Part shown: one piece after another, positions 1 through 10,689 of the stretch
Layout of the letters: the number at the start of each line of letters is the position of its first letter
Numbering within the stretch: the first letter of the stretch is position 1
The notes under the pieces: model-generated
What the model was told of the DNA's origin: nothing
Databases searched by the model: none
What the model saw: the letters and a program-made list of their open reading frames with translations, nothing else
From: CAZSRX01 sp964609675 [NCBI: uncultured Bacteroidota bacterium]
GTDB lineage: Bacteria > CLD3 > SB21
DNA: 64,000 bases
Assembly (NCBI GenBank): GCA_964609675.1
Contig: CAZSRX010000024.1
Span: 4,129-68,128 of the forward strand
Direction of reading: 5' to 3'
Position numbers and translations under genes: made by a program

Positions 1-506
1 CTGATGAGTAAGGCGCCGGTTAATTTTACAAGCAGGGGCAGCACCGGAAAAAACAACGCCATCACAAGAACGGTGATCAGACAGGAGAGGAATCCCTCGG
101 CCGATTTGTTAAACAGCGGTGTTCGTCCGAATGGTTTCCCGACAAGCCCGGCCATGCCATCGCCGGCAATAAATCCGGCAAGCGCAAATATTGCGACATA
201 TTTATGAAACAACAACACACAAAGGAAACAGGATAAAAATAAATACGTCGCTGCAGTTATGGAACGGTTTTCGCCGGGTCTCAGCATAGCGCCAAAGAAA
301 GTAAGAAATACCCGGCCGGCTCTCTGCATACTTAAACGCAGGATTTCTGTAACCAGCGCAAGGGCCAGGAGTGAACCCGTAAGTATTAGAATCCATTCAT
401 AATCCAGATACAGATACGCCATGGGTATAGCCAGACAGGCCAAATGGATAGCTTTACGATATATCTCGAAAGAATATGAAAATCCGGTAGTTGCCTGGTG
501 AATCAT
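1..506 (-). CDS. dolichol kinase / CTP-dependent diacylglycerol kinase-like membrane protein (3' end cut off)
   Basis: The minus strand reads in one open frame from an ATG at 506 to the window edge (about 168 residues, no stop). Near the start is E-I-Y-R-K-A-I-H-L, like the RKxxHL signature of the SEC59/DGK1/phytol-kinase superfamily. Further on is GDGMAGLVGKPFGR followed by KSAEGF, matching the family's GDxxAALVGKxFG...KSxEG motif. At least four hydrophobic segments are visible. Members phosphorylate polyprenols, phytol or diacylglycerol, or transfer CMP, at the inner membrane; the substrate here cannot be told. The start is fixed by an in-frame TAA at 519-521 and has no strong ribosome-binding site. 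The C-terminal end lies outside the window. Confidence 0.75.
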   Translation of the reverse strand, partial: MIHQATTGFSYSFEIYRKAIHLACLAIPMAYLYLDYEWILILTGSLLALALVTEILRLSMQRAGRVFLTFFGAMLRPGENRSITAATYLFLSCFLCVLLFHKYVAIFALAGFIAGDGMAGLVGKPFGRTPLFNKSAEGFLSCLITVLVMALFFPVLPLLVKLTGALLI

Positions 507-862
507 ATGGCCGTGTCTTTAATTTAGAAAGTACCGACGAATATAAAAGACTCTGAAATGTAAAGCAAAAAATATTTTGAACCTGCGGCGAACATTTTTT
601 TCGAATACCCGGCCGATCCAAAAACAATTTTTTTTTTGATTGTATCGTCTAAAAGAAAAACGATTGGGGTTACTTTTGAAATGGGCGTTACAGCGATTCC
701 ACCGGATTGATTGTTCCCATCAGCGTCCGGATTTCCTGAGGATACGGGATTAACGCAGCTAAATTTGTCCGGATAAGGAACGGCCTCTGGTTTCTTCGCG
801 TCGAAAATATCAGTGTTTTTAAACAAAAAAGCGTACTACGCTAATCAATAAATCATTTGTTA
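507..862. other. intergenic region without a supported gene
   Basis: This 356-base gap lies between the truncated kinase-like gene and the 3' end of the first propeller sensor kinase. A 100-codon minus-strand frame (524-826) exists, but it has only a TTG start, no ribosome-binding site, low-complexity composition and no recognisable family, so it is not called. No convincing terminator hairpin was seen. Confidence 0.5.
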
Positions 863-3800
863 TTAATCCATCGGTATATCAACTATTATTTCCGTACCAT
901 CGGTCACATCCGGATTCACACTAATAATCCCCTTATGCTTCTGCACGATCCCGTAACTAATCGACAATCCAAGCCCCATACCGCTGCCGACATCCTTGGT
1001 TGTAAAAAAGGGATCGAATATTTTATCTCTGATATTGGCGGGAATTCCGGTGCCGTCATCACGGATTGTTACACGCGCCTTGCGCATACCGGACCCGGCT
1101 TGGATTAATTCCGTTGATATCCAGATATTGCCCTTTTCACGTTGATCATTTCGGTTCCGTTCCATAATCGCCTCGGCCGCGTTAATCAGCAGGTTCATAA
1201 ACACCTGATTCAGTTGCCCCGGATAACACATAAACGGTGGCATGGAAGCATACTGCCTGTGTATAATGACGTGTCGTTCATAATTTGGGATAAATAATGA
1301 AACGGTGCTCTCCAGATTTTCATGAAGGTCCGCCTGCTTGTATTCCGCTTCATCCAGACGTGAAAAACTCCGGAGATTGAAAATGATTTTTTTGATACGT
1401 TCGACCGCCTCCGTACAGCTTTTTAATATATAGTCGGCCTCTGATAAGGAATCATGAAGCTGTTCTTCATGTGCGGGATCAACTTTGATTTTATAAAACA
1501 GATCGATATACTGGGCGAGCAGGGGCAGATATCCGTTTATCACGGTAATAGGGTTGTTGATTTCATGGGCCATGCCGGCCACCAACTGACCCAGGGAAGA
1601 CATTTTCGCGGACTGCACCAACTGCATTTGCGTGGTTTTGAGGTTCTCCAGCGCTGACTCCAAATCCTTTTTCTGGGCTTCCACCTGCATGGTTTTAATC
1701 CGGACTAGCTCTTCCAGTTCTGTCTGACGTTTCCGGAGTTGCTTGACCCGAAAACGATACAGGCCGATCGCTGATCCTGAAATGATCAACCCGCAAAATA
1801 AATAAAACCAGACGGTCTGATAAATAAACGGTTTTTGATAAAACCTAAGGACGGCACCGTCATCGTTCCAAACACCGCTGTTGTTGCAGGCCTGTACGCG
1901 AAAAATATACCGGCCGTGAGAAAGATTGGTGTAATACGCGACGCGCCGCGAACCTGCGTCGATCCACTCGCTGTCAAAACCTTCCAGCCTATAGCGGAAA
2001 CGGACTTTTTCCGGCGCCAGATAACTCAGACCGGTATAATGAAACTCGACGCGTTCAGTGCCCGGTTCAAAGCGTATGGCATCGGGTTGAGACGGATAAT
2101 CGGATGTTGAAATAAATTTTCCATCCGTTATAACGCGTTCGATGATAACCGGCGGCGGAAAAGTATTTTCGATAATTCGGCCGGGATCCACCACCGCGGC
2201 GCCGGTAATGGTTGGAAACCACAGACGGCCGTCGGAAGCCCGAAAACCGGAAGGCTGGCCGGTATTGCATTCGGCGCTGCCCATACCTTCCGCTTCGCCG
2301 AAAACGGTACAGGTAACCTTCGATATTTTACCGTCCGCCACAGCGTTCAGTTCCTGCAGCGATACACGGAATACGCCGTTATTAGAACTCATCCACAGAT
2401 GGCCACGCCGATCATCCAATATGGAAAATACGCCGTCATCATGCAAACCCTGAGCTGTGGTTATCGCCGTTACGCGCCCATCTTTGAACCGGTTTATTCC
2501 CCCGCCATAGGTGCCAATCCACAAAACACGCTCCTGATCTTCATAGAAGTCAATGACGATATTACTGCCAAGACCATTTTTAATGTTCCACGTATGGATC
2601 GCACCATGGTAATACCGGTGAAACCCTTCATTGGTGCCTATCCATAACGAACTGTCGCTTCCGGCCAGCAGCGTTCTGACGATATTGTTGGGTAAGCTGT
2701 TGCCCGTATTGTACACCATCGCCACACGGCCGTTGCGCAACTGTACCAGCCCGTTTTGAGTACCGACCCAGAAACACCCCTCAGCATCCTCGGTCATACA
2801 CCGCACCGTGTTGGAACTGACCGCTGCAATTTCCGGATAAAGGGTAAATCTTCCGGCCGCATACCGGCATAAACCGGCTACACGGGTACCGAACCACATA
2901 TCACCCTTCCGGTCGCGATAAATCGCCGTTACCACGTTATGCGCGAGGCCGTCGCGCGTGGTCAATACGGTTATGGTCTGCCGGCTCATGCGCGCCACTC
3001 CGCCGCCGTCGGTACCGAACCATAATGTACCGTCCGGCTCCTCATAAACCGACCAGATCATGTCGTGCGGCAGACCGTTACGGGTGGTACAAGAATAAAA
3101 ACTGCAGTCACTGATGCGGCCAAGCCCGCCGCCGCCTGTCCCAATCCAAACACTGCCCTCGCGGTCCTCGCACACGGACATGATTACGTTCAGCGGAAGA
3201 CCGTCCCGAACCGTCAGCGTTTCACTTTTACTGCCGCGAAGCCGATATAATCCGTGGGCATCTGTTCCTATCCACAGGGAGCCGTGCCGGTCGGAAAAAA
3301 TCGTTGTAATCAGGGCATCCGAGGGCACGGAGGAAACCCGTCCAAAAGTCCCGTTGTCTAAACGGTTGAGTCCCCCGCCCCAGGTACCGATCCACAGGCA
3401 TCCGGATGAATCGGCGAGCAGTGACCGAACCGTGTTATGCGACAATCCGTTGCGGGTTGTGAAAGCTTGAAAAGATTTTCCGTCGTATCGGCTCAGTCCC
3501 CCTCCGTCCGTACCCATCCAGATATATCCTTTCGCATCCTTGCATAAAGCAAGAACATGATTGCTGGATAACCCATCGGCGGTTGTGTAATTCCTGAAAC
3601 GGCTGTTTTCATAATGAAACAACCCCCGGCCATCGGTGCCGATCCATAATGCATGGCCGTCGATCAGCAAGGCGCGCACAGGCTCGTTGGTTAGTCCCTG
3701 CGCTTCACCGTAAAAAGTAAACGCACCCCGCTCCATCTTAACCAAACCGCCCCACGTTCCCATCCACAACACGCCGCCGGAATCCTCCGCCAGCGTAGCT

Positions 3801-4066
3801 ATAAAATTATTTTTTATGGCTTCCGTATTTTTTTTATCGAAGAGGGTAAATTGTACGCCGTCAAAACGCACCAGCCCTTCCTGGGTCCCGGTCCAGATAT
3901 AGCCGTCGCGAGTCTGAAGAACCGCGTTGGCAGAATTTTGCGGAAGGCCGTCTTTCTTGTTCCAGAATTTCAGCATGTATTGCGAAAGACCTTTATCCGG
4001 ATCAACGCCCCTCGCCTGTTCGGCCACAAACATCAGCATAAGATATAATGTTAATCTCGGTATCAT
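863..4066 (-). CDS. two-component regulator propeller sensor histidine kinase
   Basis: A 1067-residue membrane sensor kinase. A signal peptide (about residues 1-20) precedes roughly 14 repeats of the regulator-propeller type (WIGTxxGGL...RDGLxxNxV), expected to form two periplasmic beta-propellers. A Y_Y_Y domain follows at about 665-735 (RYRLEGFDSEWIDA) and a transmembrane helix at about 745-768. A coiled-coil linker leads to a HisKA domain with phospho-acceptor His834 (AHEINNP) and a complete HATPase domain (NLLINAAEAI; DDGTGIP; GMGLGLS). The protein ends there: no receiver or AraC-type domain as in Bacteroides hybrid systems. Family knowledge suggests sensing of an extracellular ligand, often a glycan or nutrient; the ligand is unknown. 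It lies 129 bases downstream of a paralogous kinase on the same strand. No response regulator is adjacent. Confidence 0.93.
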   Translation of the reverse strand: MIPRLTLYLMLMFVAEQARGVDPDKGLSQYMLKFWNKKDGLPQNSANAVLQTRDGYIWTGTQEGLVRFDGVQFTLFDKKNTEAIKNNFIATLAEDSGGVLWMGTWGGLVKMERGAFTFYGEAQGLTNEPVRALLIDGHALWIGTDGRGLFHYENSRFRNYTTADGLSSNHVLALCKDAKGYIWMGTDGGGLSRYDGKSFQAFTTRNGLSHNTVRSLLADSSGCLWIGTWGGGLNRLDNGTFGRVSSVPSDALITTIFSDRHGSLWIGTDAHGLYRLRGSKSETLTVRDGLPLNVIMSVCEDREGSVWIGTGGGGLGRISDCSFYSCTTRNGLPHDMIWSVYEEPDGTLWFGTDGGGVARMSRQTITVLTTRDGLAHNVVTAIYRDRKGDMWFGTRVAGLCRYAAGRFTLYPEIAAVSSNTVRCMTEDAEGCFWVGTQNGLVQLRNGRVAMVYNTGNSLPNNIVRTLLAGSDSSLWIGTNEGFHRYYHGAIHTWNIKNGLGSNIVIDFYEDQERVLWIGTYGGGINRFKDGRVTAITTAQGLHDDGVFSILDDRRGHLWMSSNNGVFRVSLQELNAVADGKISKVTCTVFGEAEGMGSAECNTGQPSGFRASDGRLWFPTITGAAVVDPGRIIENTFPPPVIIERVITDGKFISTSDYPSQPDAIRFEPGTERVEFHYTGLSYLAPEKVRFRYRLEGFDSEWIDAGSRRVAYYTNLSHGRYIFRVQACNNSGVWNDDGAVLRFYQKPFIYQTVWFYLFCGLIISGSAIGLYRFRVKQLRKRQTELEELVRIKTMQVEAQKKDLESALENLKTTQMQLVQSAKMSSLGQLVAGMAHEINNPITVINGYLPLLAQYIDLFYKIKVDPAHEEQLHDSLSEADYILKSCTEAVERIKKIIFNLRSFSRLDEAEYKQADLHENLESTVSLFIPNYERHVIIHRQYASMPPFMCYPGQLNQVFMNLLINAAEAIMERNRNDQREKGNIWISTELIQAGSGMRKARVTIRDDGTGIPANIRDKIFDPFFTTKDVGSGMGLGLSISYGIVQKHKGIISVNPDVTDGTEIIVDIPMD

Positions 4067-4195
4067 CCGTTATTGTTATCTGAAGTTAAACGATCTAAAG
4101 CGTCGGGTGGGGTTAAATTGATTTTAATATGTATCTGAGCGCAAACAAGTCAATGGGGTGATAAATTTCAGGAGATGAAGGTCTTATTCTTAATA

Positions 4196-7100
4196 TCAAT
4201 TTTTAGAGGTGTCAGCAGGCATATCTCTGCGGCGTATCGGTAATGTAATTTTAAATTCCGTTCTGACGCCGGGCGTGCTTTCAAAGTATATCGTACCCTT
4301 GTGATTTTCAATTATTTTATAGGAAATTGATAAACCCAGTCCGGTGCCTTTACCGACCGGTTTGGTGGTAAAGAACGGATCAAATATACGGTGGCGAATT
4401 TCGGGCGGTATACCGACCCCGTTGTCGGCTATCGTAATCAATACGTTGTTCTGACCGGCTGTTGTACGAATCCACACGTCGCCGTTTTTGGGTATCGCCT
4501 GAAACGCGTTGGTCAGCAGGTTCATCAGTACCTGGTTGATATGGCCGGGATTGCAATATACCGGCGGCAGCTCGCCGTATTCCCGGTGAATTTCAATGCG
4601 GTTTTTATGCTCGGACTTAAGGATATTCAGCGTACTTTCAATGCTGTCGTTCAGCGATACTTCTTTGAAGTCCGTTTCGTTCGAGCGGGAGAATTCTTTA
4701 AGGTTCTCGACAATTTTTCGGGTACGTTCCACACCGTCCTGCATTTCATTTACGATGCGTGGCAAATCGGCGATATATTTGGAAACGTTCGAGGTCTGAC
4801 ACCAGTGATACAGCGTTTCTAATTTCTTTTTTACGGATTCTTCGCCGCTGTCTCCGTTTAACTGCTTATAGTTCTGGTTTTCCAGAAGATCCTGAATCAG
4901 TTCAAAAAGTTTTTTAATTTCAATCGTACGACGCTCCAGCACGTAAATATTGCCCTTGATGAAGGTAACGGGGTTGTTGATTTCATGGGCAATCCCGGCG
5001 ACTAACTGACCCAGCGAAGCCATCTTTTCGGTATGTACCAGTTGGGCCTGAGCTTCTTTCAATTCTTGCAGAACTTTTTCAACTTTTTCTTTTTCTCTCG
5101 AAAGTTCGCGGGTTCTTGCTACGACGCGCTTTTCAAGCTCCAAATTACGGTTTTCAACCATACTGATACGGAACTGGTAAATGGTGTAAGCGGCCAGAAC
5201 GATAAAAGCGACAATAAACGTGAGAAACCACCAGGTTTTCCAGAATGGCGCGGTTATTGTGAAACGGAAGGCCAGAGGTTTTTCGCTCCATACCCCCGCG
5301 GCATTGGAGGCAATGACCTCAAAGATATAATCCCCTTCATTCAGATTGGTATAACGGATTTTATTCTCCGTATTAGGATCCGACCAGTCCTTGTCAAAAC
5401 CCAGCAGGCGGTACTGATATTTAACTTCGCTTTCATCCTTATACGAAGGCGCCACAAATTCGAATGTGATGATGCTTTCGTCGTAGTTTAAAATCACCTG
5501 GGATCTGGTGTCCGATTCATCCTCTGTTTTTAAATAATTTTTCTGAAATTGGGATTGCTTCAGCTGACGAACGAGTTTCTGTGACTGGTTTTCAATCAGG
5601 ACATGGGTTAAAAACACCGACGGAGGCGTTTGGTTCTTCTGCCGGCTACTGTGTGCGGGTATGACGGTCAGGCCGGAAGAGGTCCCTACCCACAATCGTT
5701 GCATGGCGTCAATCCACAGCGAATTATGCGTGCTGATTTCGCTGTTAATCAGTCCACGCCGGTTATTGTAGATATTTATTACCTTTTGGGCACGTGGATC
5801 TATCTGGTTCAGCCCGTTATTGGTACCGACCCATAAATAGCCGCAGCTGTCTGTGATAATCGCGTTGACGGTGTTGTCCGAGAGTCCGTCTTTCATGGAA
5901 AAAGTCTCCACAATCCCATGAAGAGAATAGCCGGCTTCCAGCGCCCGTTCCGGAAGCAGATTGATATTGATTTTGGTCAGCCCGGATTCGCCGCCGACCC
6001 ACAATTGGCCATCCCGGTCTTCCTGAATGGCCAGTACGGTGTTATCCGCCATACCGTCATCCTTGGTAAAACAGCGGAAGCGGTCCTGTTGCGGATTCAG
6101 CATCGCAACGCCGCCGCCGATAAGCCCCGCCCAGATCCGTCCTTTACGGTCCTCATAAACGCACCAGGCGTTGTTGTTGATAAGCCCGTCTTTCATATTA
6201 TAAAACCGGACCCGTCGTCGCCCGAAATCATCCACCGTGATTTTCCCGATGCCGTTATCCACGCTGACAAACCAGATATTATTATCCCGGTCCGCAAAGA
6301 TGTCCGAAATCCATTTGTTTTTTATCACGTCCTCATCCGCGAGCGTCACTACATAAAACTGCCGCATCCGGAAGGACTGACTGATGAGCCCCTTTACTTT
6401 GCGTATTCGCTGGTCGCTGAGGCGCGGATAACGTTGAAAGTAATCCCTCGGTATCAAAATCTGCAGGCCGTTTCGGGAAGCCAGCCAGATCAGATTGTCC
6501 TTATCCACGGCGATATCCCAGATATTGGAACTCACCAGCCCATCGTTCGATTGGTATCGGTCAAAGCGTTTAAAATCATACACCGCCAGCCCGTCGAAGG
6601 TTGCAATTAAATACATGGTCGGATCATACGCGACAATGGCCAGAACGGCTTTATTGGGAAGGCCTTCTTCTTCGGTATACGAAAGGGATTCTTCCGACAA
6701 CAGTTTGGTCACGCCGTCGGCATAGGTGCCAAACCAGAAATTATTTTCCTGATCTTCCAGAATAGTATTAAACTGATTACTGCCCAGGCCATTCTGCGCG
6801 GTATATTTTTTAAACGTAAGTTCTTGGCCGCTGATCGTTATACGGTTTAGCCCCGACTCTGTGGCCACCCACACGGCTCCGGTATGGTCCTTCGCGATAT
6901 GACGGATGGAATTGCTGATCAGACCGTTACGCGTTGTATAATTGGCAATGACCCCGTTCTCTATTCTGGATAAACCAAAGGTCGTGCCCGCCCACAAACG
7001 GCCCGAATCCCACAACAGGGTCTCTACGCGGTTGTTGATCAGGCCGTCCCGTGCTGTCAGGTTTTGGACGCGGACAGAATCTTCCCCGACTAATTCCACA

Positions 7101-7693
7101 TAGGCAATGCCTTCCTGGGTGCCTGCTATGATATGATTCCTGTCATCCGCAGCCAAAGTATATACAATATCAGAAGGAAGCCCGTGTCGCGTCGTAAAGG
7201 TCCGAAACTTTTTCTCGCCTTTTGCCAGAAGGCTCAAGCCATTGGCGGTGGCAAACCACAAACGACCGGCGCTATCCTGCAATATGGCTTTAACGGAACC
7301 TTTTCCGAGTCCGGACTTGCTGTCATAATTAACGAAAGTATCCTTTTCGATGATATAATTAGAAACACCCTCATCGGTCGCCAACCATATATTAAGGTCA
7401 GCGCTTTCACATATGTCACGAATAACATTGCTGATCAGTCCCTGTTCTTTTCGGTAACTTATAAATCGATGTCCGTCATAACGGCTCAGTCCGCCTGCCG
7501 TGCCAAACCATATAAATCCCCAGTGGTCCTGGTGAATCGCAAATACCTGGTTCTGCGCCAGACCCATGTCCGTATTATAACGCTTCACAAAAAGCTTTTG
7601 CGCGCAAATTTCTGAATGAATCAGGCCGATAACCATAACAATCAGAAAAACGCACCCTAAGCCACATCTTACAGCCACGGGAAAAATTCTCAT
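4196..7693 (-). CDS. two-component regulator propeller sensor histidine kinase (second copy)
   Basis: An 1165-residue paralogue of the kinase downstream of it. It has an N-terminal hydrophobic signal/anchor (about 8-30), then about 13-14 propeller repeats with the motif (T/A)RxGLxxNxV and W-(V/F/A)-G-T. One unusual insertion at about 400-470 ([20 protein letters not shown]) breaks the repeat rhythm. A Y_Y_Y domain lies at about 740-800 and a transmembrane helix at about 818-840. A coiled coil full of Lys/Glu precedes HisKA with His903 ([13 protein letters not shown]), followed by a full HATPase domain ([24 protein letters not shown]). There is no receiver or DNA-binding domain. The two kinases align over their full order of domains and probably arose by duplication, but their propeller sequences differ, suggesting different ligands. 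Confidence 0.93.
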   Translation of the reverse strand: MRIFPVAVRCGLGCVFLIVMVIGLIHSEICAQKLFVKRYNTDMGLAQNQVFAIHQDHWGFIWFGTAGGLSRYDGHRFISYRKEQGLISNVIRDICESADLNIWLATDEGVSNYIIEKDTFVNYDSKSGLGKGSVKAILQDSAGRLWFATANGLSLLAKGEKKFRTFTTRHGLPSDIVYTLAADDRNHIIAGTQEGIAYVELVGEDSVRVQNLTARDGLINNRVETLLWDSGRLWAGTTFGLSRIENGVIANYTTRNGLISNSIRHIAKDHTGAVWVATESGLNRITISGQELTFKKYTAQNGLGSNQFNTILEDQENNFWFGTYADGVTKLLSEESLSYTEEEGLPNKAVLAIVAYDPTMYLIATFDGLAVYDFKRFDRYQSNDGLVSSNIWDIAVDKDNLIWLASRNGLQILIPRDYFQRYPRLSDQRIRKVKGLISQSFRMRQFYVVTLADEDVIKNKWISDIFADRDNNIWFVSVDNGIGKITVDDFGRRRVRFYNMKDGLINNNAWCVYEDRKGRIWAGLIGGGVAMLNPQQDRFRCFTKDDGMADNTVLAIQEDRDGQLWVGGESGLTKININLLPERALEAGYSLHGIVETFSMKDGLSDNTVNAIITDSCGYLWVGTNNGLNQIDPRAQKVINIYNNRRGLINSEISTHNSLWIDAMQRLWVGTSSGLTVIPAHSSRQKNQTPPSVFLTHVLIENQSQKLVRQLKQSQFQKNYLKTEDESDTRSQVILNYDESIITFEFVAPSYKDESEVKYQYRLLGFDKDWSDPNTENKIRYTNLNEGDYIFEVIASNAAGVWSEKPLAFRFTITAPFWKTWWFLTFIVAFIVLAAYTIYQFRISMVENRNLELEKRVVARTRELSREKEKVEKVLQELKEAQAQLVHTEKMASLGQLVAGIAHEINNPVTFIKGNIYVLERRTIEIKKLFELIQDLLENQNYKQLNGDSGEESVKKKLETLYHWCQTSNVSKYIADLPRIVNEMQDGVERTRKIVENLKEFSRSNETDFKEVSLNDSIESTLNILKSEHKNRIEIHREYGELPPVYCNPGHINQVLMNLLTNAFQAIPKNGDVWIRTTAGQNNVLITIADNGVGIPPEIRHRIFDPFFTTKPVGKGTGLGLSISYKIIENHKGTIYFESTPGVRTEFKITLPIRRRDMPADTSKN

Positions 7694-7948
7694 GATTTCT
7701 ACTATCCCAAAACGGTTGGGAGGATTATACCTAAATTAATATAATATACGATTTATTTGATAGTACAGCAATGTTTTTTTCTCTCACTCGGTTTTAAATG
7801 AAATCCATAGTAATGGGAAGATATCTGATTCTGCAGGCTCAAAATTGAGACAATATAATTCCCCAATTTGCGATTATCATTAAAGAAAGAATTACACTTT
7901 TTTAAGATAATAAACCGTTCATCCTGAAAAAAAATTAACCGCCTCGGA

Positions 7949-8887
7949 TTAACTGTTTTTTCTGTTGCTATTTCTTAAGAATTGATGATAGCGCATTCGT
8001 CGCATGGCCGAGGACTTAACGATTTTCATATAAATATCACTTGTAATATCCGGCGCAATAAGTCTGTTCAAACCATCTGCGTTCAGCACCGGTTGAAACT
8101 CCGGAATGTTCGTTTTTCTTTGTTTTTGCAAATTCTTCGGACACACAAGCTGACACATGTCACAGCCATAAATCCACGGACGGATGTGTTCCTTATAGCG
8201 AAAGAAATGTTCATCATTGCGGCATTCGATGGTCAGATACGATATACATTTTCGTGCGTCCACCACATACGGTTCCACTATCGCTCCGGTGGGACACGTG
8301 TCGATACAAAGACGACATTCACCGCATTGTTCCGGGATCGGTGAATCATAATCGAGTGTTTTATTAATCAATAACTCCCCGAGAAACATCCAGGTTCCGA
8401 TTTCAGGATTGATAACCACGCTATGTTTACCGGTCCAGCCAATCCCCCCGCGGACAGCCCAGTATTTATCCATCACAGGCGAGGTATCCACACAGACTTT
8501 ACCGGCAACCGTCGGATCGGCATCCCGTAACACACGCAAAAACTGCTGCAATTTCTTCTTTAATACTTTGTGATAATCCATTCCAAGCGCATACCGGGAT
8601 ACGCGCATCGTATCAAGATTTATCACGGCGTCCTCTGCGGCAGTATAATAATTGAGTCCAAGGCTGATAACCGATTTACATTCCGGATAATAGCGAAGCG
8701 GATCCACGCGTGTGTCATACGAATCCGCTAACCAGCGCATATCACCGTGATAGTGTTTGTCCAGCCATTCCCTTAAAAACCGGGCATTAAGGACAGGTTC
8801 CGCGGGGGATATTCCCACGGCATCAAAGCCCAATGCCTCCGCGGTTAATTTGACCATCTGGGTGAAATCTGAAACGCTCTTGGACAT
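7949..8887 (-). CDS. queG: epoxyqueuosine reductase QueG
   Basis: Cobalamin- and iron-sulfur-dependent enzyme that performs the last step of queuosine synthesis, reducing epoxyqueuosine to queuosine in the anticodon wobble position of tRNA. In the 312-residue product the N-terminal cobalamin-binding region carries VDTSPVMDKYWAVRGGIGWTG, close to the family core. Two [4Fe-4S] motifs follow: CGECRLCIDTCPTGAI at about residue 185 and CDMCQLVCPKN at about 242. The protein stops soon after, lacking the C-terminal HEAT-repeat extension of longer homologues, which is common in short QueG forms. The 88-residue gene lies 25 bases upstream on the same strand and is probably co-transcribed. No other queuosine gene is present here. 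Confidence 0.93.
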   Translation of the reverse strand: MSKSVSDFTQMVKLTAEALGFDAVGISPAEPVLNARFLREWLDKHYHGDMRWLADSYDTRVDPLRYYPECKSVISLGLNYYTAAEDAVINLDTMRVSRYALGMDYHKVLKKKLQQFLRVLRDADPTVAGKVCVDTSPVMDKYWAVRGGIGWTGKHSVVINPEIGTWMFLGELLINKTLDYDSPIPEQCGECRLCIDTCPTGAIVEPYVVDARKCISYLTIECRNDEHFFRYKEHIRPWIYGCDMCQLVCPKNLQKQRKTNIPEFQPVLNADGLNRLIAPDITSDIYMKIVKSSAMRRMRYHQFLRNSNRKNS

Positions 8888-8912
8888 GAATAGGGTATTA
8901 TTTTAATGAAAA

Positions 8913-9179
8913 TCAATGAATAAAAAAACGGCGCACTTCCGATTCAATCGTGGAAACAGGCAACAGAAATGGTTTATCGGTAATAATTATTTCATATTCG
9001 TAATCATGTATTTGTTTATAGGATCCCCGAACGTGTCCGAGCGGCGTTGGCCCTGAAAAAGCGCCCTCTTTGGAATTACCGTTTATAGTGCCGCCCGCTT
9101 TCCGGATTTCATTTTCGGCGTCTTTAAGAGCGATTTCCGGTTCTTTATTTAGAAGGATAACGAAACGGTGTAGAGCCAT
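8913..9179 (-). CDS. small hypothetical protein upstream of queG
   Basis: An 88-residue soluble protein with no confidently recognised family. It begins with a short hydrophobic strand (HRFVILLNK) and a Glu/Lys-rich helix (ALKDAENEIRKAGG). It ends with a strand-rich part containing GPTPLGHVRGSYKQI and ITDKPFLLPVSTIE. The second half resembles in outline small polyhydroxyalkanoate granule-regulator-type proteins (a GxV-strand-KPFLLP-helix layout), but this is weak pattern similarity only. A good ribosome-binding site (GGAGG, nine bases before the ATG) supports translation. It is 25 bases upstream of queG in the same direction, so an operon is likely. Confidence 0.6.
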   Translation of the reverse strand: MALHRFVILLNKEPEIALKDAENEIRKAGGTINGNSKEGAFSGPTPLGHVRGSYKQIHDYEYEIIITDKPFLLPVSTIESEVRRFFIH

Positions 9180-9291
9180 TGTAAAGCGCCTCCGGTATGA
9201 GGTATCATAAAAAGTTATAGATTATCTAAAAAAAAACTCTTATACTTGCAATCAAAATTTTTATTTCCTGTCAGATTAAACGGATTTTTCT

Positions 9292-10668
9292 ATGAGTACA
9301 GAGCGCGGAAATTTCAGCAGTAAAATCGGTTTTATAGCCGCGGCGGCTGGTTCGGCTGTTGGCCTGGGAAATATATGGCGGTTTCCTTACGAAACCGGTT
9401 CCAACGGCGGCGCGGCGTTTCTTGTGATTTATCTCGGATGCGCTTTCCTGCTTTGCTTTCCCATCATGGTCAGCGAAATTGCCCTGGGACGCAGAGCCCG
9501 GCTCAATCCGTACGGTACATTCGTTACCCTCGCCGGCCGGCATTGGGGATTTATCGGTATCATGGGCATTGTGGCCGGATTTATGATACTTTCTTTCTAT
9601 AACGTCGTCGCGGGATGGGCGTTCGGATATTTTCTGCACATGCTATCAGGCGACTTCGCGGTGGCTAAGGATTTCACCGGCTACACTACGGACTTTCTGG
9701 ACAACCTTTTTTATTCCGGGGCATTCATGATCGCAACGGCTTACATCATATCCAGCGGCGTTCAGAAAGGTATCGAGCGCTGGTCCAAGATTCTGATGCC
9801 CTTGCTAATAATTATTTTAATATTCCTTATCATTTATTCGCTCACGCTGCCAAATGCGTTTAAAGGCATCGAATTTTACTTGATTCCTGATTTCACAAAG
9901 ATCAGCGGCAAGACCATCTATATGGCCCTGTCGCAGGCATTCTTTTCCTTATCACTCGGTATGGGCGCGCTGATAACGTACGGTTCGTACATCAGAAAAG
10001 ATGACAATCTGATCAGTTCCGCCGCGATTGTCACGCTGTCCGATACCACCATCGCCTTTCTCGCCGGCCTGATGATTTTTCCGCTGGTGTTTTATCAGGG
10101 ACTCGAACCGTCGGCAGGCCCGGGACTGGTGTTCGTCACGCTGCCCGGCGTGTTTGAGACGATGGGGCCGGTTATGGGCAGTATCATCGGCGGAGGTTTT
10201 TTTCTATTATTGTGCTTTGCCGCCCTGACGTCCACGATATCCCTGCTCGAAGTCCCCGTAGCTTTTGTCGTGGATCAGTGGAAATGGAACCGCAAGATCA
10301 TCGCATGGATACTGGCCGCTATCATTTTCATCATCGGCCTGCCGAGCATGTTTTCTACCGGCGCAGTGGAATGGTGCGCCAACTTCATTACCTACGGCGG
10401 CCAGACGCGCGACTTCATGACCTTTGTCACCGACGTATTCAGCGATTTGTTCCTGCCGCTCGGCGGATTTCTGATTTCTGTCTTCACGGCCTATGTATGG
10501 AAAATCAATAATCTGAGTCAGGAGATCAGCGGCGGATGCCCGGGATTTAAGGGCAGCATCATGGAAATATTCCTGACCGTCATGATCATGGTTATCTGTC
10601 CCCTGCTGATCGGGAGCATATTTGTCATCACGATTTTACAGAAGTTCATCGGCATCCACATATTCTAA
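9292..10668 (+). CDS. sodium-dependent amino-acid transporter, NSS/SNF family
   Basis: A 458-residue inner-membrane carrier of the neurotransmitter:sodium symporter family (LeuT fold). The N-terminus carries the family signature: AAAGSAVGLGNIWRFPY in helix 1, at residues of the sodium and substrate sites, followed by a GGAAF helix 2. About 11-12 hydrophobic segments are visible through to the C-terminus. Members import amino acids or related amines with Na+; the substrate is unknown. It sits divergent from the queG operon, and 21 bases upstream of a second sodium-coupled amino-acid carrier on the same strand, so the two are likely co-transcribed. Confidence 0.93.
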   Translation: MSTERGNFSSKIGFIAAAAGSAVGLGNIWRFPYETGSNGGAAFLVIYLGCAFLLCFPIMVSEIALGRRARLNPYGTFVTLAGRHWGFIGIMGIVAGFMILSFYNVVAGWAFGYFLHMLSGDFAVAKDFTGYTTDFLDNLFYSGAFMIATAYIISSGVQKGIERWSKILMPLLIIILIFLIIYSLTLPNAFKGIEFYLIPDFTKISGKTIYMALSQAFFSLSLGMGALITYGSYIRKDDNLISSAAIVTLSDTTIAFLAGLMIFPLVFYQGLEPSAGPGLVFVTLPGVFETMGPVMGSIIGGGFFLLLCFAALTSTISLLEVPVAFVVDQWKWNRKIIAWILAAIIFIIGLPSMFSTGAVEWCANFITYGGQTRDFMTFVTDVFSDLFLPLGGFLISVFTAYVWKINNLSQEISGGCPGFKGSIMEIFLTVMIMVICPLLIGSIFVITILQKFIGIHIF

Positions 10669-10689
10669 ACCCCTGAAACGAGGCCTGCA

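Noticed and set aside
524-826. 100-codon minus-strand frame between the kinase-like gene and the first sensor kinase
   Set aside because: TTG start just after an in-frame TAG, no ribosome-binding site, low-complexity content and no recognisable family.
2142-2453. Antisense frames over the sensor kinase genes, including one of 103 codons
   Set aside because: They lie within a well-supported gene on the other strand and read as shadows without domains.
863-7693. Repetitive pattern in both sensor kinase genes, considered as a DNA repeat array
   Set aside because: It is coding repetition of diverged propeller repeats in one frame, not a nucleotide-level tandem repeat or CRISPR array.
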